Below the pieces are notes generated by a model. It saw only the letters and a list, made by a program, of their open reading frames with translations, was not told the origin of the DNA and did not search any database. This document shows positions 35,959 to 43,910 of a stretch of 64,000 nt of DNA, one piece after another (positions within the stretch are counted from its first letter, which is position 1; each line of letters begins with the position of its first letter). Made by a program: the position numbers and the translations under genes. This stretch comes from Micromonospora sp. MA102 (lineage in GTDB: Bacteria; Actinomycetota; Actinomycetes; Mycobacteriales; Micromonosporaceae), in the NCBI RefSeq assembly GCF_025460765.1, contig NZ_JAMWEG010000003.1, positions 248,001 to 312,000 of the forward strand, given 5' to 3'.

Positions 35959-36465
35959 ATGCCGAGCGACGTGGTCCGCGTGATCTACCGCAAGTACGAC
36001 GGCAGCGCACACCGCGACTACCCGGCCCGCCGCCTCGCCGAGGACGACCTCGGCGTCTGGCTCGGCGTCCCGGCCGGCACCGAGTCGGTCTACCACGGCC
36101 GGCCCTCCGTGGAGCAGATCCCGTTCGTCCTGCTGGTGCCCCGGCAGGGCTGGTGGACCGGCATGTTCAACCCGCCCCCGCGCACCAGCGAGGTCTACTG
36201 CGACATCGCCACCCCGGCCCGCTGGGAGGGCGAGGAGACGGTCCACCTGGTCGATCTCGACCTGGATGTGGTGCGCCGGCGGGAGACCGGCCTGGTCGAG
36301 CTGCGCGACGAGGACGAGTTCGCCGAGCACCGGGCCCGCTGGGGTTACCCCGACGACGTGGTGGCCGAGGCGGAGGCCGCGGCCCGCTGGCTGCTCGGCG
36401 CGCTCGACGACGGCACCGAGCCGTTCGCCACCTCCTACCGGAAGTGGCTGGCCCTGGTGGTCTGA
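35959..36465 (+). CDS. DUF402 domain protein
   Basis: This 168-residue protein has the DUF402 fold pattern: VIYRKYDGSAHRDYPARRL, then YHGRPSVEQIPFVLLVPRQGWWTGMFNPPPRTSEVYCDIATPARWE, followed by VHLVDLDLDVVRR and an acidic helical C-terminus. DUF402 proteins are related to FomD/phosphatase-like nucleotide hydrolases; the conserved YCDI...DLDLDV part carries the likely metal ligands. No fosfomycin-type cluster is nearby. TAGGGT lies 7 bases before the ATG. It is divergent from dinG, and its stop is 7 bp from the stop of the convergent ECF41 gene. Confidence 0.85.
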   Translation: MPSDVVRVIYRKYDGSAHRDYPARRLAEDDLGVWLGVPAGTESVYHGRPSVEQIPFVLLVPRQGWWTGMFNPPPRTSEVYCDIATPARWEGEETVHLVDLDLDVVRRRETGLVELRDEDEFAEHRARWGYPDDVVAEAEAAARWLLGALDDGTEPFATSYRKWLALVV

Positions 36466-36472
36466 GCCGGCG

Positions 36473-37429
36473 TCAGTAGCGCGGCGGCCAGTCCTCGTCG
36501 GCGCCCACACCGTCCAGGTGGGCGACCTTTTCGGGGTTGAGCTGGTTGAATACGCCGGTGATCCGCCCCTCGTGCACGGCGAACGAGGTGATCATCCGCA
36601 GCGGCCGCCCGTCCCGGAACGCCGTCTCCGCCTGCCAGCCCAGCGTGCCGTCGACCAGGACGGGACGGGCGTGCAGCGGGCCGCCCCAGCGGGCGGCCTG
36701 ACCGAAGAGGCCGAGGATGAACCGGCCCGCCAGCTCGGCGCCGACCACCGGCCGGCGGGCGGCCGGGAAGTGGCCGCCGCTGTCGCCGATCACCACCACG
36801 TCCGGGGCGAGCACCTCGACCAGCCGGTCCAGCTCGCCGGACTCGACCGCCGCCACGAACGCGGCGAGCACCTTGTGCTGCTCGGCCAGGTCGGCCGTGT
36901 GCCGGGGGACGTCCGGCGCGGTGACCGCGCGGCGGCCGCGCGAGGCGAGCTGCCGGGCCGCCGCCGGGGTGGTGCCGAGCACCTCGGCGACCGTGGCGAA
37001 CGGCACGGCGAAGACGTCGTGCAGCACGAACGCCACCCGCTGCTCGGGGGTCAGCCGTTCCAGCACCACGAGCAGGGCGGTGCCGAGCTGGTCGGCCCGG
37101 ACCGCCCGCTCGGCCGGGTCGGGGGCGAACCCGTCCGCGGCCGGCGCCGCGCTCACCACCGGCTCCGGCAGCCACTGACCGGGGTACGCCTCGCGGCGCA
37201 CCCGGGCGGACCGGAGCACGTCGAGGCAGATCCGCGAGCAGGTGGTGGTGAGCCAGCCGCGCAGGTCACGGATCTGTTCCCGGGCGGCCGGGTCGCCGAG
37301 CGCGCCCGAGTAGCGCAGCCAGGTCTCCTGGACCGCGTCCTCGGCCTCGCTCCGGCTGCCCAGCATCCGCTGCGCGACCGCCAGCAGGTGCCCGCGTTCC
37401 GCCTCGAACTCCGCCGCCCGCTCGTGCAC
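36473..37429 (-). CDS. ECF41-family RNA polymerase sigma factor with C-terminal SnoaL-like domain
   Basis: This 318-residue protein has sigma-70 region 2 (about 5-75, AQRMLGSRSEAEDAVQETWLRY), region 4 (about 125-180, LTPEQRVAFVLHDVFAVPFATVAEVLGTTPAAARQLASRGRRAV) and a C-terminal SnoaL/NTF2-like domain (about 195-300). The linker has QWLPEPVV, the WLPEP motif that marks ECF41, and the end has LNPEKVAHL, close to the NPDKL motif of that group. ECF41 factors use the C-terminal domain instead of an anti-sigma factor to control activity. The usual adjacent COE gene (carboxymuconolactone decarboxylase, oxidoreductase or epimerase) is absent here. The GTG at 37429 has GGGAGGAG 6 bases upstream. Confidence 0.93.
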   Translation of the reverse strand: MHERAAEFEAERGHLLAVAQRMLGSRSEAEDAVQETWLRYSGALGDPAAREQIRDLRGWLTTTCSRICLDVLRSARVRREAYPGQWLPEPVVSAAPAADGFAPDPAERAVRADQLGTALLVVLERLTPEQRVAFVLHDVFAVPFATVAEVLGTTPAAARQLASRGRRAVTAPDVPRHTADLAEQHKVLAAFVAAVESGELDRLVEVLAPDVVVIGDSGGHFPAARRPVVGAELAGRFILGLFGQAARWGGPLHARPVLVDGTLGWQAETAFRDGRPLRMITSFAVHEGRITGVFNQLNPEKVAHLDGVGADEDWPPRY

Positions 37430-37542
37430 GTCGCACTCCTCCCGCCCGGGGCTCCATTCTCCCCGTACCTCCGGATGCCCCGCCGCCCCGCCGTGACATC
37501 GCTCGGGAGGCGGGGGCGGGCGGGGTGGGTGAGGATCGTGGG

Positions 37543-38532
37543 ATGAGCGGTGTGGACGACGTGGTGCGACCCGAGGGCGGGTCGATGCGGGAGCTGCTCC
37601 GGGCCGGCCCGGGCGCGGTGGACCTGGCGGCGGTGGATCCCCGGTCGACACCGGGGCTGCCCGCGGCGGCGGGGCACGGCAAGCGGCGCAAGGAGTGGGC
37701 GCGCGGGCAGGTCGAGCTGCTCGGCGCGGAGCTCGGCCGGCAGCAGGAGATGCTGTACGCGGCCGCGAAGGGCGCCGCCGGCCCGGACAGCGCGACCAGC
37801 GCACCCACCCAGGCCGGCGCCCACCTGGCCGGCGACCGCCCGCGCCGGGTGCTGCTGGTGCTCCAGGCCATGGACTGCGGTGGCAAGGACGGCACGGTCA
37901 AACGGGTGGCCGGGGCCATGAACCCGCTCGGGCTGCACATCCGCTCCTTCGGCCCGCCGACTGAGGAGGAGCGGCGGCACGACTTCCTCTGGCGGGTCCG
38001 CCGGGCCCTCCCGCCGCCCGGCTACGTGGGCGTCTTCAACCGCTCGCACTACGAGGACGTGCTGATCGCCCGGGTCGAGCGCCTGGTCGACGAGGCCACC
38101 TGGCGGGGCCGCTACGACCTGATCAACGACTTCGAGCGGGAGCTGGCCGGCAGCGGGGTGACCGTGGTCAAGGTCATGCTGCACATCTCGCACGGCGAGC
38201 AGGGTGAGCGGTTGATGGAGCGCCTCACGGACCCGACGAAGTACTGGAAGTACAACCCCAGCGATCTGAACACCCGGGCCCGTTGGGACGATTACCAGGC
38301 CGCGTACGCCGAGGCGATCGAGCGCTGCGGCCCGGACGACGCGCCCTGGTTCGTGGTGCCGGCGGACCGGAAGTGGTACCGCGACTGGGCGGTGGCGCAC
38401 CTGCTCAAGGAGACGTTCGACGGGTTGGATCTCGGGTATCCGCCTGCCGATTTCGACCTCGCGCGGGAGCGGGACCGGCTGCGGAGCGAGGGCGGGACGG
38501 GTGAAGGTGAACGGAAGGTGAACGAGCGGTGA
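37543..38532 (+). CDS. ppk2: Polyphosphate kinase 2 family protein
   Basis: This 329-residue P-loop kinase has a Walker A-like AMDCGGKDGT (109-118), VFNRSHYEDVLIARVERLV (164-182), a lid-like arginine-rich part and KYWKYNPSDLNTRARWDDY further on. The family transfers phosphate between polyphosphate and nucleotides; the SHYEDVL motif resembles what I recall of class III PPK2 enzymes that use AMP and ADP. The first 100 residues are an extra helical and partly disordered extension. The last codons carry a PHO-box-like repeat that probably serves the downstream phosphate transport genes. A GTG at 37525 is an alternative start. Confidence 0.92.
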   Translation: MSGVDDVVRPEGGSMRELLRAGPGAVDLAAVDPRSTPGLPAAAGHGKRRKEWARGQVELLGAELGRQQEMLYAAAKGAAGPDSATSAPTQAGAHLAGDRPRRVLLVLQAMDCGGKDGTVKRVAGAMNPLGLHIRSFGPPTEEERRHDFLWRVRRALPPPGYVGVFNRSHYEDVLIARVERLVDEATWRGRYDLINDFERELAGSGVTVVKVMLHISHGEQGERLMERLTDPTKYWKYNPSDLNTRARWDDYQAAYAEAIERCGPDDAPWFVVPADRKWYRDWAVAHLLKETFDGLDLGYPPADFDLARERDRLRSEGGTGEGERKVNER

Positions 38533-38534
38533 AT
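38506..38534 (-). promoter_or_regulatory. PHO-box-like direct repeat (three 11-bp units) before the DUF47/PitA genes
   Basis: GGTGAAC (38506), GGTGAAC (38517) and GGTGAAT (38528) repeat at exactly 11-bp intervals. Read on the minus strand they are GTTCACC units, the core of the PhoP-binding PHO box known from Streptomyces. They overlap the last codons of ppk2 and end 28 bp before a -35 element for the downstream genes. Their orientation is opposite to those genes. Confidence 0.72.
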
Positions 38535-38561
38535 CGGGCCTGACCAGGGGTGGGCCGGGCG

Positions 38562-38589
38562 TTGCCCGGTTCCACGGGGTACCTAGCAT
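38562..38589 (+). promoter_or_regulatory. Promoter for the DUF47/PitA operon
   Basis: TTGCCC (38562-38567) and TAGCAT (38584-38589) with a 16-base spacer form a plausible sigma-70-type promoter. Transcription would start near 38596, about 57 bases before the first gene. The PHO-like repeat lies upstream of it. Confidence 0.5.
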
Positions 38590-38652
38590 GCGCAGAGCAG
38601 ACGCCTTCCGGGGCGACGGCCACCCTTCCACCGACACGACGAGGTCCGTGCT

Positions 38653-39279
38653 GTGAAGTTTTCCTTCCGTCCCACCGAGGGCGCCTTCTACGAGCTCTTC
38701 ACCAGGGCCGCGCAGAACCTGGTGAAGGGGACCGAGCTGCTCAACGAGCTGGGCCTGCCGGATGTTGAGGTCCAGTCGGTGAGCGAGCGGCTCACCGAGG
38801 TCGAGCACGACAGCGACCAGATCACCCACGAGCTCTACAAGAAGATCAACTCCACCTTCATCACCCCATTCGACCGGGAGGACATCTACCGTCTGGGCTC
38901 GCTGCTCGACGACGTGATGGACCACCTGGAGGCGGTCGGCAACCTGCTCTACCTCTACGGCCTGACCAAGCTGCCGTCGCTGCCCCGCGAGATGCACGAG
39001 CTGGTGAACGTCCTCGACCAGCAGGCCAAGCTGACCGCCGAGGCGATGCCCCGGCTCAAGTCGATGAAGGATCTTGAGGACTACTGGATCGAGTGCAACC
39101 GGCTCGAGAACGACGGTGACCAGGCGTACCGGATGCTGCTGGTCCGCCTCTTCAGCGGCGAGTACGACGCGCTCACGGTGCTGAAGATGAAGGAGGTGGC
39201 CGACGAGCTGGAGGCCGCCTGCGACGCCTTCGAGCACGTCGCCAACACCGTCGAGACCATCGCGGTCAAGGAGTCCTGA
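38653..39279 (+). CDS. DUF47 (PhoU-like) Pit accessory protein
   Basis: This 208-residue all-helical protein has the DUF47/TIGR00153 layout, with PTEGAFYELFTRAAQNLVKG at the start, LTEVEHDSDQITHELYKKINSTFITPFDREDIYRL in the first half and a matching second half around CNRLENDGDQAYRMLLVRLF. The ExxxD motifs are the metal-binding sites of PhoU-like proteins. These proteins are nearly always paired with Pit transporters and are thought to regulate them. The GTG start is 4 bp before a pit gene on the same strand, so the pair is translationally linked. Confidence 0.95.
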   Translation: MKFSFRPTEGAFYELFTRAAQNLVKGTELLNELGLPDVEVQSVSERLTEVEHDSDQITHELYKKINSTFITPFDREDIYRLGSLLDDVMDHLEAVGNLLYLYGLTKLPSLPREMHELVNVLDQQAKLTAEAMPRLKSMKDLEDYWIECNRLENDGDQAYRMLLVRLFSGEYDALTVLKMKEVADELEAACDAFEHVANTVETIAVKES

Positions 39280-39283
39280 TCCC

Positions 39284-40288
39284 GTGACCCCCGAACTCAT
39301 CGCCGTGTTGGCGGTGATCGTGGTCGCCATGGCGTTCGACTACACGAACGGCTTCCATGACGCGGCGAACGCGATCGCCACCAGCGTGTCCACCCGGGCG
39401 CTGACCCCCCGGATCGCCCTCGCGCTGGCCGCCGTCGGCAACTTCGTCGGCGCGCACTTCGGGGCCGGGGTGGCCAAGACGGTCGGCGACGGCCTGGTCA
39501 CCCTGCCGCCCGGGGTGGCCAGCCTGGGAGTGGTCTTCGCCGGCGTGCTCGGCGCGATCGCCTGGAACCTGATCACCTGGTACTTCGGCCTGCCGTCGTC
39601 CTCCTCGCACGCCCTCTTCGGTGGCCTGGTCGGCGCCACCCTGTTCGCCGCCGACGGCGTCGTGCAGTGGGGCAACATCGTCGAGAAGGTCCTCATCCCG
39701 ATGGTGCTCTCCCCGGTGGTCGGCCTCGTGCTCGGCTTCCTGGTGATGCTGGCCATCCTGTGGCTGTTCCGGAAGGGGCAGCCCGGCAAGCTCAACCGGG
39801 GCTTCCGCTGGGCGCAGACCGCCTCGGCCGCCGCCATGTCGGTCGGCCACGGCATGCAGGACGCCGCGAAGACCATGGGCATCATCGTGCTGGCCCTCTA
39901 CACGGGCGGCTACCAGGACAACAAGACGCACATCCCGCAGTGGGTGTTCTGGACCTCGGCCGCCATGCTGGCGGCCGGCACCTACGCGGGCGGCTGGCGG
40001 ATCATCCGGACCCTGGGCCGGAAGATCATCGACCTGGGCCCGCCGGAGGGCTTCGCGGCCGAGACCGTGGCCAGCGCCGTGCTCTACTTCAACGCCCTGG
40101 TGCTGAAGGCCCCCATCTCCACCACCCACACGATCACCTCGGCGATCATGGGTGTGGGCGCGACCAAGCGGCTCTCCGCGGTCCGCTGGAACGTGGCCGG
40201 CAACATCGTGATCGCCTGGATCATCACGTTCCCGGCCTCCGCGGCCATCGCCTGCCTGGCGTACCTGCTGGTCCGCCCGCTGTTCTGA
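39284..40288 (+). CDS. pit: Low-affinity inorganic phosphate transporter (PitA family)
   Basis: This 334-residue membrane protein has about ten hydrophobic segments. The two PiT signature sequences are present: FDYTNGFHDAANAIATSVSTRAL near the N-terminus and FNALVLKAPISTTHTITSAIMGVG near the C-terminus. PSSSSHALFGGL follows the first half. PiT proteins import metal-phosphate with protons across the membrane. It lies 4 bp after the DUF47 gene, behind a PHO-like repeat, and near ppk2, so the group fits uptake and storage of phosphate. A strong two-way terminator follows. Confidence 0.95.
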   Translation: MTPELIAVLAVIVVAMAFDYTNGFHDAANAIATSVSTRALTPRIALALAAVGNFVGAHFGAGVAKTVGDGLVTLPPGVASLGVVFAGVLGAIAWNLITWYFGLPSSSSHALFGGLVGATLFAADGVVQWGNIVEKVLIPMVLSPVVGLVLGFLVMLAILWLFRKGQPGKLNRGFRWAQTASAAAMSVGHGMQDAAKTMGIIVLALYTGGYQDNKTHIPQWVFWTSAAMLAAGTYAGGWRIIRTLGRKIIDLGPPEGFAAETVASAVLYFNALVLKAPISTTHTITSAIMGVGATKRLSAVRWNVAGNIVIAWIITFPASAAIACLAYLLVRPLF

Positions 40289-40300
40289 GCGCCTGACGCC

Positions 40301-40334
40301 TGAGGGGTCCCCCGCCGTCGCGGGGGACCCCTCA
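40301..40334. terminator. Perfect 15-bp bidirectional terminator
   Basis: TGAGGGGTCCCCCGC (40301-40315) pairs perfectly with GCGGGGGACCCCTCA (40320-40334) around a CGTC loop. The right end contains the stop codon of the convergent oxidoreductase gene. Confidence 0.92.
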
Positions 40335-41300
40335 CGCGTAGGAGACGCCGATCCGGTCCTTGATGTGGTCCAGCAGGCCCATCACCTCCAGGGTGGCGGC
40401 GTGCGGCACCAGCGGGCTCTCGATCAGCCCGGCCGCCAGGCAGCGCTGCACCTCGATCGCCTCGTGCTGGTAGCCGCCGCCCGTCAGGTCGGCGGGGATG
40501 GTCTCCGGCTCGGCGCCGAGCCGGTGCAGCACCGCGGCGCCGGGCCGGTAGAACGGCTCCGGCAGGTCGATCCGCCCGGTCGTGCCGGTGATCGCGGCGG
40601 TGATCGCCGTGGCCCCGACCATCCCGCAGCTCAGCGTGGCCACCGCCCCCGAGTCCCAGCCCAGGACGATGCCGGTGTTCTCGTCCACCTTCTCCGGGCT
40701 CAGCTTGGCCCAGGCCTGCACCTGCTGCGGCACGCCGAGCACCAGGTGGGCCAGGCTCAGCGGGTAGACGCCCAGGTCGAGCAGGGCGCCGCCACCCAGC
40801 GTGCGGGCCCGCATCCGGTGCTCCGGCGGGAACGGGCCGGCCGCGCCGAAGTCCGCCCGGATGTGGGTCACCTCGCCGATCGCGCCGTCCGCGATCAGCT
40901 CCAGCACCCGGAGGATCAGCGGGTTGGTCCGCATCCACATGGCCTCCATGAGGAAGAGGCCGCGGGCGCGGGCCGTCTCGACCAGCTCCGTGGTGGTGGC
41001 CAGGTCGAGCGTGCAGGGCTTCTCCACCAGCACGGCCTTGCCGCCGGCCAGGCAGGTGAGGGCCGCCTCGTGGTGTGCGGCGTGCGGCGTGGCGACGTAG
41101 ACGACGTCAACGTCCGGGTCCGCGGCCAGTTCCGTCCAGGAGGCGTACGCCCGGGGGATGTCGTGCCGCCGGGCGAACAGCTCGGCGCTCTCCCGGGTCC
41201 GCGAGCCGACCGCCACCAGCTCGGCCCCGGGGGCCAGCCGCAGGTCCCCGGCGAAGCGGGCGGCGATGTTTCCGGTGGCCAGGATTCCCCAACGCGTCAT
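40332..41300 (-). CDS. Gfo/Idh/MocA family oxidoreductase
   Basis: This 322-residue protein has an N-terminal Rossmann fold (MTRWGILATGNIAARFAGDL, then LVAVGSRTRESAELFARRH), the family motif VLVEKPCTLDLATT with the catalytic-region Lys-Pro, and a C-terminal alpha/beta domain with GGGALLDLGVYPLSLAHLVLG. These enzymes oxidise or reduce sugars and cyclitols with NAD(P). The substrate is unknown. TAGCGT lies 6 bases before the ATG (leaderless type). Its stop codon is embedded in the shared terminator with pit. Confidence 0.92.
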   Translation of the reverse strand: MTRWGILATGNIAARFAGDLRLAPGAELVAVGSRTRESAELFARRHDIPRAYASWTELAADPDVDVVYVATPHAAHHEAALTCLAGGKAVLVEKPCTLDLATTTELVETARARGLFLMEAMWMRTNPLILRVLELIADGAIGEVTHIRADFGAAGPFPPEHRMRARTLGGGALLDLGVYPLSLAHLVLGVPQQVQAWAKLSPEKVDENTGIVLGWDSGAVATLSCGMVGATAITAAITGTTGRIDLPEPFYRPGAAVLHRLGAEPETIPADLTGGGYQHEAIEVQRCLAAGLIESPLVPHAATLEVMGLLDHIKDRIGVSYA

Positions 41301-41360
41301 GCCGGCACGCTATCCCGGACCGTCGCGCGGGCGGGACGAAGATCCACCCGTCGGGAAAGC

Positions 41361-41945
41361 TCAGTGCTGTGCGCCGGCGGCTGCTCGGGCGGCCGCCTCG
41401 ATCGCCGCGCACCGCGCCGCCCAGGTCGCCCGGTCGGGTTCCAGGTGCGCGTACTCGGCTGCCGCACCCGTGGCGCCGTCGAGCTGCTCGCGCAGGATGT
41501 CGGCGTGGCCGGCGTGCCGGCTCGTCTCGCTGAGCACGTGGACCAGGATGTTGAACAGCTTCACGTTCGGGCGTGGCCACCAGGGCACATGGCCGGGCGC
41601 GTCGATGGCGAGAGCCTCGATCGTCGCGTCCGAGTGCTCCCACACCCGCCGGTAGCGCTGGATGATCTCCTCGCGCGTCTCGTGCTCGTTCGCCCACATG
41701 TCGGTGCCGTCGTCGTCGGCGTCCCACCGGGGCAGGGGCTCGGGGAACGGCCGGTCGAAGACCGCGCCGAAGTACCTGGCCTCCGTGATCGAGAGGTGCT
41801 TGACCAGGCCGAGAAGGTTGGTTCCGGTCGCGGTCAGGGGGCGGCGTACGTCGTACTCGGACACTCCGTCGAGCTTCCACAGCATCGTCCCGCGGATGTG
41901 GCGCAGGTCGCTGTGCAGATACTCCTTCGCGAACTCATCGATCAT
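41361..41945 (-). CDS. DinB family protein (DUF664)
   Basis: This 194-residue four-helix protein begins HSDLRHIRGTMLWKLDGVSEYDVRRPLTATGTNLLGLVKHL, with the first His metal ligand in VKHLS, then RYRRVWEHSDATI and HVLSETSRHAGHADILREQLDG, the second and third His sites. DinB/MST-like proteins include mycothiol- and bacillithiol-dependent enzymes; a mycothiol link is plausible in this organism but not shown. It lies 60 bp upstream of the oxidoreductase on the same strand. Confidence 0.9.
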   Translation of the reverse strand: MIDEFAKEYLHSDLRHIRGTMLWKLDGVSEYDVRRPLTATGTNLLGLVKHLSITEARYFGAVFDRPFPEPLPRWDADDDGTDMWANEHETREEIIQRYRRVWEHSDATIEALAIDAPGHVPWWPRPNVKLFNILVHVLSETSRHAGHADILREQLDGATGAAAEYAHLEPDRATWAARCAAIEAAARAAAGAQH

Positions 41946-42059
41946 GGGTCACGACCCTGCCATGCGCGGTGGGCGACCGCAGTCCCGCGAACCGGTCCAC
42001 CCGCGACGCCGGCCCGCCGCCGGAGGCATGATCCATTGGTCGGGAACTAGGCTCGGCTC

Positions 42060-42887
42060 ATGACGATCGACGGCTTCGCCGCACCCCCCGCCCTGGTGGA
42101 GCACGCCCGCCGGTTCCGCGCCGAGGGTGGTGTGCCGGCCGTGCCACGGGTCGCCGCCACCGTGCTGCTGCTCCGCCCGGCCGGCGCCGACTTCGAGGTG
42201 TACCTGATCCGCCGGGTGGCCGCGATGACCTTCGGCGGGATGTACGCCTTCCCCGGCGGCGGCGTGGACCGCTCCGACTCGCAGGCGCACCTGGACTGGG
42301 CCGGCCCGGCGCCGGCCGGGTGGGGCGAGCGGCTCCACCTGGACCCGGCCGCCGCGCAGGCGGTCGTGTGCGCCGCCGCCCGGGAGGTCTTCGAGGAGGC
42401 GGGCGTGCTGCTGGCCGGCCCGGACGGGGGGACCGTGGTGGGGGACGTGAGCGGGGACGACTGGGAGGCGGCCCGGCAGGACCTGGTTGCCCGGCGTACC
42501 GGCTTCGCCGACCTGCTGGCCGGGAAGGGGCTCACCCTCCGGTCCGACCTGCTGCTGCCGTGGAGCCGGTGGATCACCCCGGAGTTCGAGCCGCGCCGCT
42601 TCGACACGTACTTCTTCGTCGCCCTGCTGCCGGACGGGCAGCGGACCCGGGACGTCTCCGGCGAGGCCGACCACACGTTGTGGCTGCGCCCGGCGGACGC
42701 CCTGGCGCGGGCGGAGGCCGGCGAGCTGACCATGCTGCCGCCCACGATGGTGACCCTCGGCGAGGTCGCCGCCGCCGGCGACCTGGCCGGCGTGGGCCGC
42801 GCGGCGGCCGGGCGCGACGCGGGCGCCCCGGTCACCCCGCATCTCGACCTCTCCGACGCCGAGGCGCCCCGCTTCCGCCTCTCCTGA
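42060..42887 (+). CDS. NUDIX hydrolase, NUDT19-like
   Basis: This 275-residue protein has a NUDIX fold in which the box is split: FPGGGVD (65-70) is separated from AREVFEEAGV (107-116) by an insertion of about 35 residues, as in the NUDT19/RP2-like group. Other features are VAATVLLLRPAGADFEVYLIRR and WITPEFEPRRFDTYFFVALLP. NUDT19-type enzymes act on CoA derivatives; whether this one does is inference. TAGGCT lies 6 bases before the ATG, which suggests a leaderless mRNA. Its stop is 3 bp from the stop of the convergent WYL regulator. Confidence 0.9.
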   Translation: MTIDGFAAPPALVEHARRFRAEGGVPAVPRVAATVLLLRPAGADFEVYLIRRVAAMTFGGMYAFPGGGVDRSDSQAHLDWAGPAPAGWGERLHLDPAAAQAVVCAAAREVFEEAGVLLAGPDGGTVVGDVSGDDWEAARQDLVARRTGFADLLAGKGLTLRSDLLLPWSRWITPEFEPRRFDTYFFVALLPDGQRTRDVSGEADHTLWLRPADALARAEAGELTMLPPTMVTLGEVAAAGDLAGVGRAAAGRDAGAPVTPHLDLSDAEAPRFRLS

Positions 42888-42890
42888 GGG

Positions 42891-43847
42891 TCAGCCGGCG
42901 GCGCGGAGGTAGCGCTCCGCGAGGGAGCGCAGGAGGTCGGCCAGCTCGGGCGGGTCCTCGACGGTGAAGTCGAGGTCGAGCAGGCCGAGCCAGACCGCGA
43001 TCGTCTCCAGCCGGTCGGCGCCCGTGTGCAGGAGGCAGGCCGCCTCGCCGGCCGGCTCGACGGTGCCGACGGCCGGGTTGATCCGGTCGGCCACCACCTC
43101 GGCGGGGGCGTGCACCCGGACACGTGCCCGGTGCCGCCACGCGGCCGACGAGACCCCCTGCCGCACGCGGTCCACCACGTCACCGGGCAGCTCGCGCGCC
43201 GCGAACCGCGGGCCGGTCGGGGTACGCGGGGTGAGCCGGTCCACCCGGAAGGTGCGCCAGTCGTCCCGCGCCGGGTCGAAGGCCACCAGGTACCAGCGCC
43301 GCCCCCAGTTGACCAGCCGGTACGGCTCGACGTCCCGCCGGTCCGCGGTCCCGTCGTGCCGGACGTAGTCGAACCGCAGCCGCTCCCGGTCCCGGCAGGC
43401 CGCCCCGATCGCGCTGAGCGTCCCGGCGTCCACGGTTGGGCCGGGCTGGTCGTGCGGCACGCGGACGGTGTGCGTGTGCAGGGCGGTGACCCGGCGGCGC
43501 AGCCGGTGGGGGAGCACCTGCTCCAGCTTGGCCAGCGCCCGCAGCGAGGTCTCCTCGATGCCGGCGACGCTGCCGCCGGCGGCGGTCCGCAGCCCGACCG
43601 CCACCGCCACCGCCTCCTCGTCGTCCAGGAGCAGCGGGGGCAGGGCCGCGCCGGCGCCCAGCCGGTAGCCGCCCACCGCGCCCCGGGTGCCGTGCACCGG
43701 GTAGCCCAGCTCGCGCAGCCGCTCCACGTCGTTGCGCACGGTCCGGGTGCTCACCGCGAGGCGCTCGGCCAGTTCGGCGCCGGTCCAGTCGCGCGGGGTC
43801 TGCAGCAGCGACAGCAGGCGCAGCAGCCGCGCCGAGGTCTCCAACAT
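42891..43847 (-). CDS. WYL-domain (YafY-type) transcriptional regulator
   Basis: This 318-residue protein has an N-terminal HTH_11 winged helix (LLRLLSLLQTPRDWTGAELAERLAVSTRTVRNDVERLRELGYPV), a central WYL domain (RFDYVRHDGTADRRDVEPYRLVNWGRRWYLVAFDPARDDWRTFRVDRL) and a C-terminal WCX extension. WYL proteins sense ligands, often single-stranded nucleic acids or small molecules, and regulate nearby genes. It is divergent from an epoxide hydrolase gene, and a 25-bp palindrome lies in the 63-bp gap, so it almost certainly controls that gene and itself. Confidence 0.93.
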   Translation of the reverse strand: MLETSARLLRLLSLLQTPRDWTGAELAERLAVSTRTVRNDVERLRELGYPVHGTRGAVGGYRLGAGAALPPLLLDDEEAVAVAVGLRTAAGGSVAGIEETSLRALAKLEQVLPHRLRRRVTALHTHTVRVPHDQPGPTVDAGTLSAIGAACRDRERLRFDYVRHDGTADRRDVEPYRLVNWGRRWYLVAFDPARDDWRTFRVDRLTPRTPTGPRFAARELPGDVVDRVRQGVSSAAWRHRARVRVHAPAEVVADRINPAVGTVEPAGEAACLLHTGADRLETIAVWLGLLDLDFTVEDPPELADLLRSLAERYLRAAG

Positions 43848-43866
43848 TTCCCGGATTCTGCCAGCG

Positions 43867-43891
43867 TATTAGGAACGGAGTGTTCCTAATA
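43867..43891. promoter_or_regulatory. Operator TATTAGGAAC-N5-GTTCCTAATA between the WYL regulator and epoxide hydrolase genes
   Basis: Perfect 10-bp arms around GGAGT sit 20 bp from both start codons, in the only AT-rich patch of the region. It is the obvious binding site for the adjacent WYL regulator and probably overlaps both promoters. Confidence 0.8.
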
Positions 43892-43910
43892 GCTTCCTAC
43901 GCTCAGGGGC

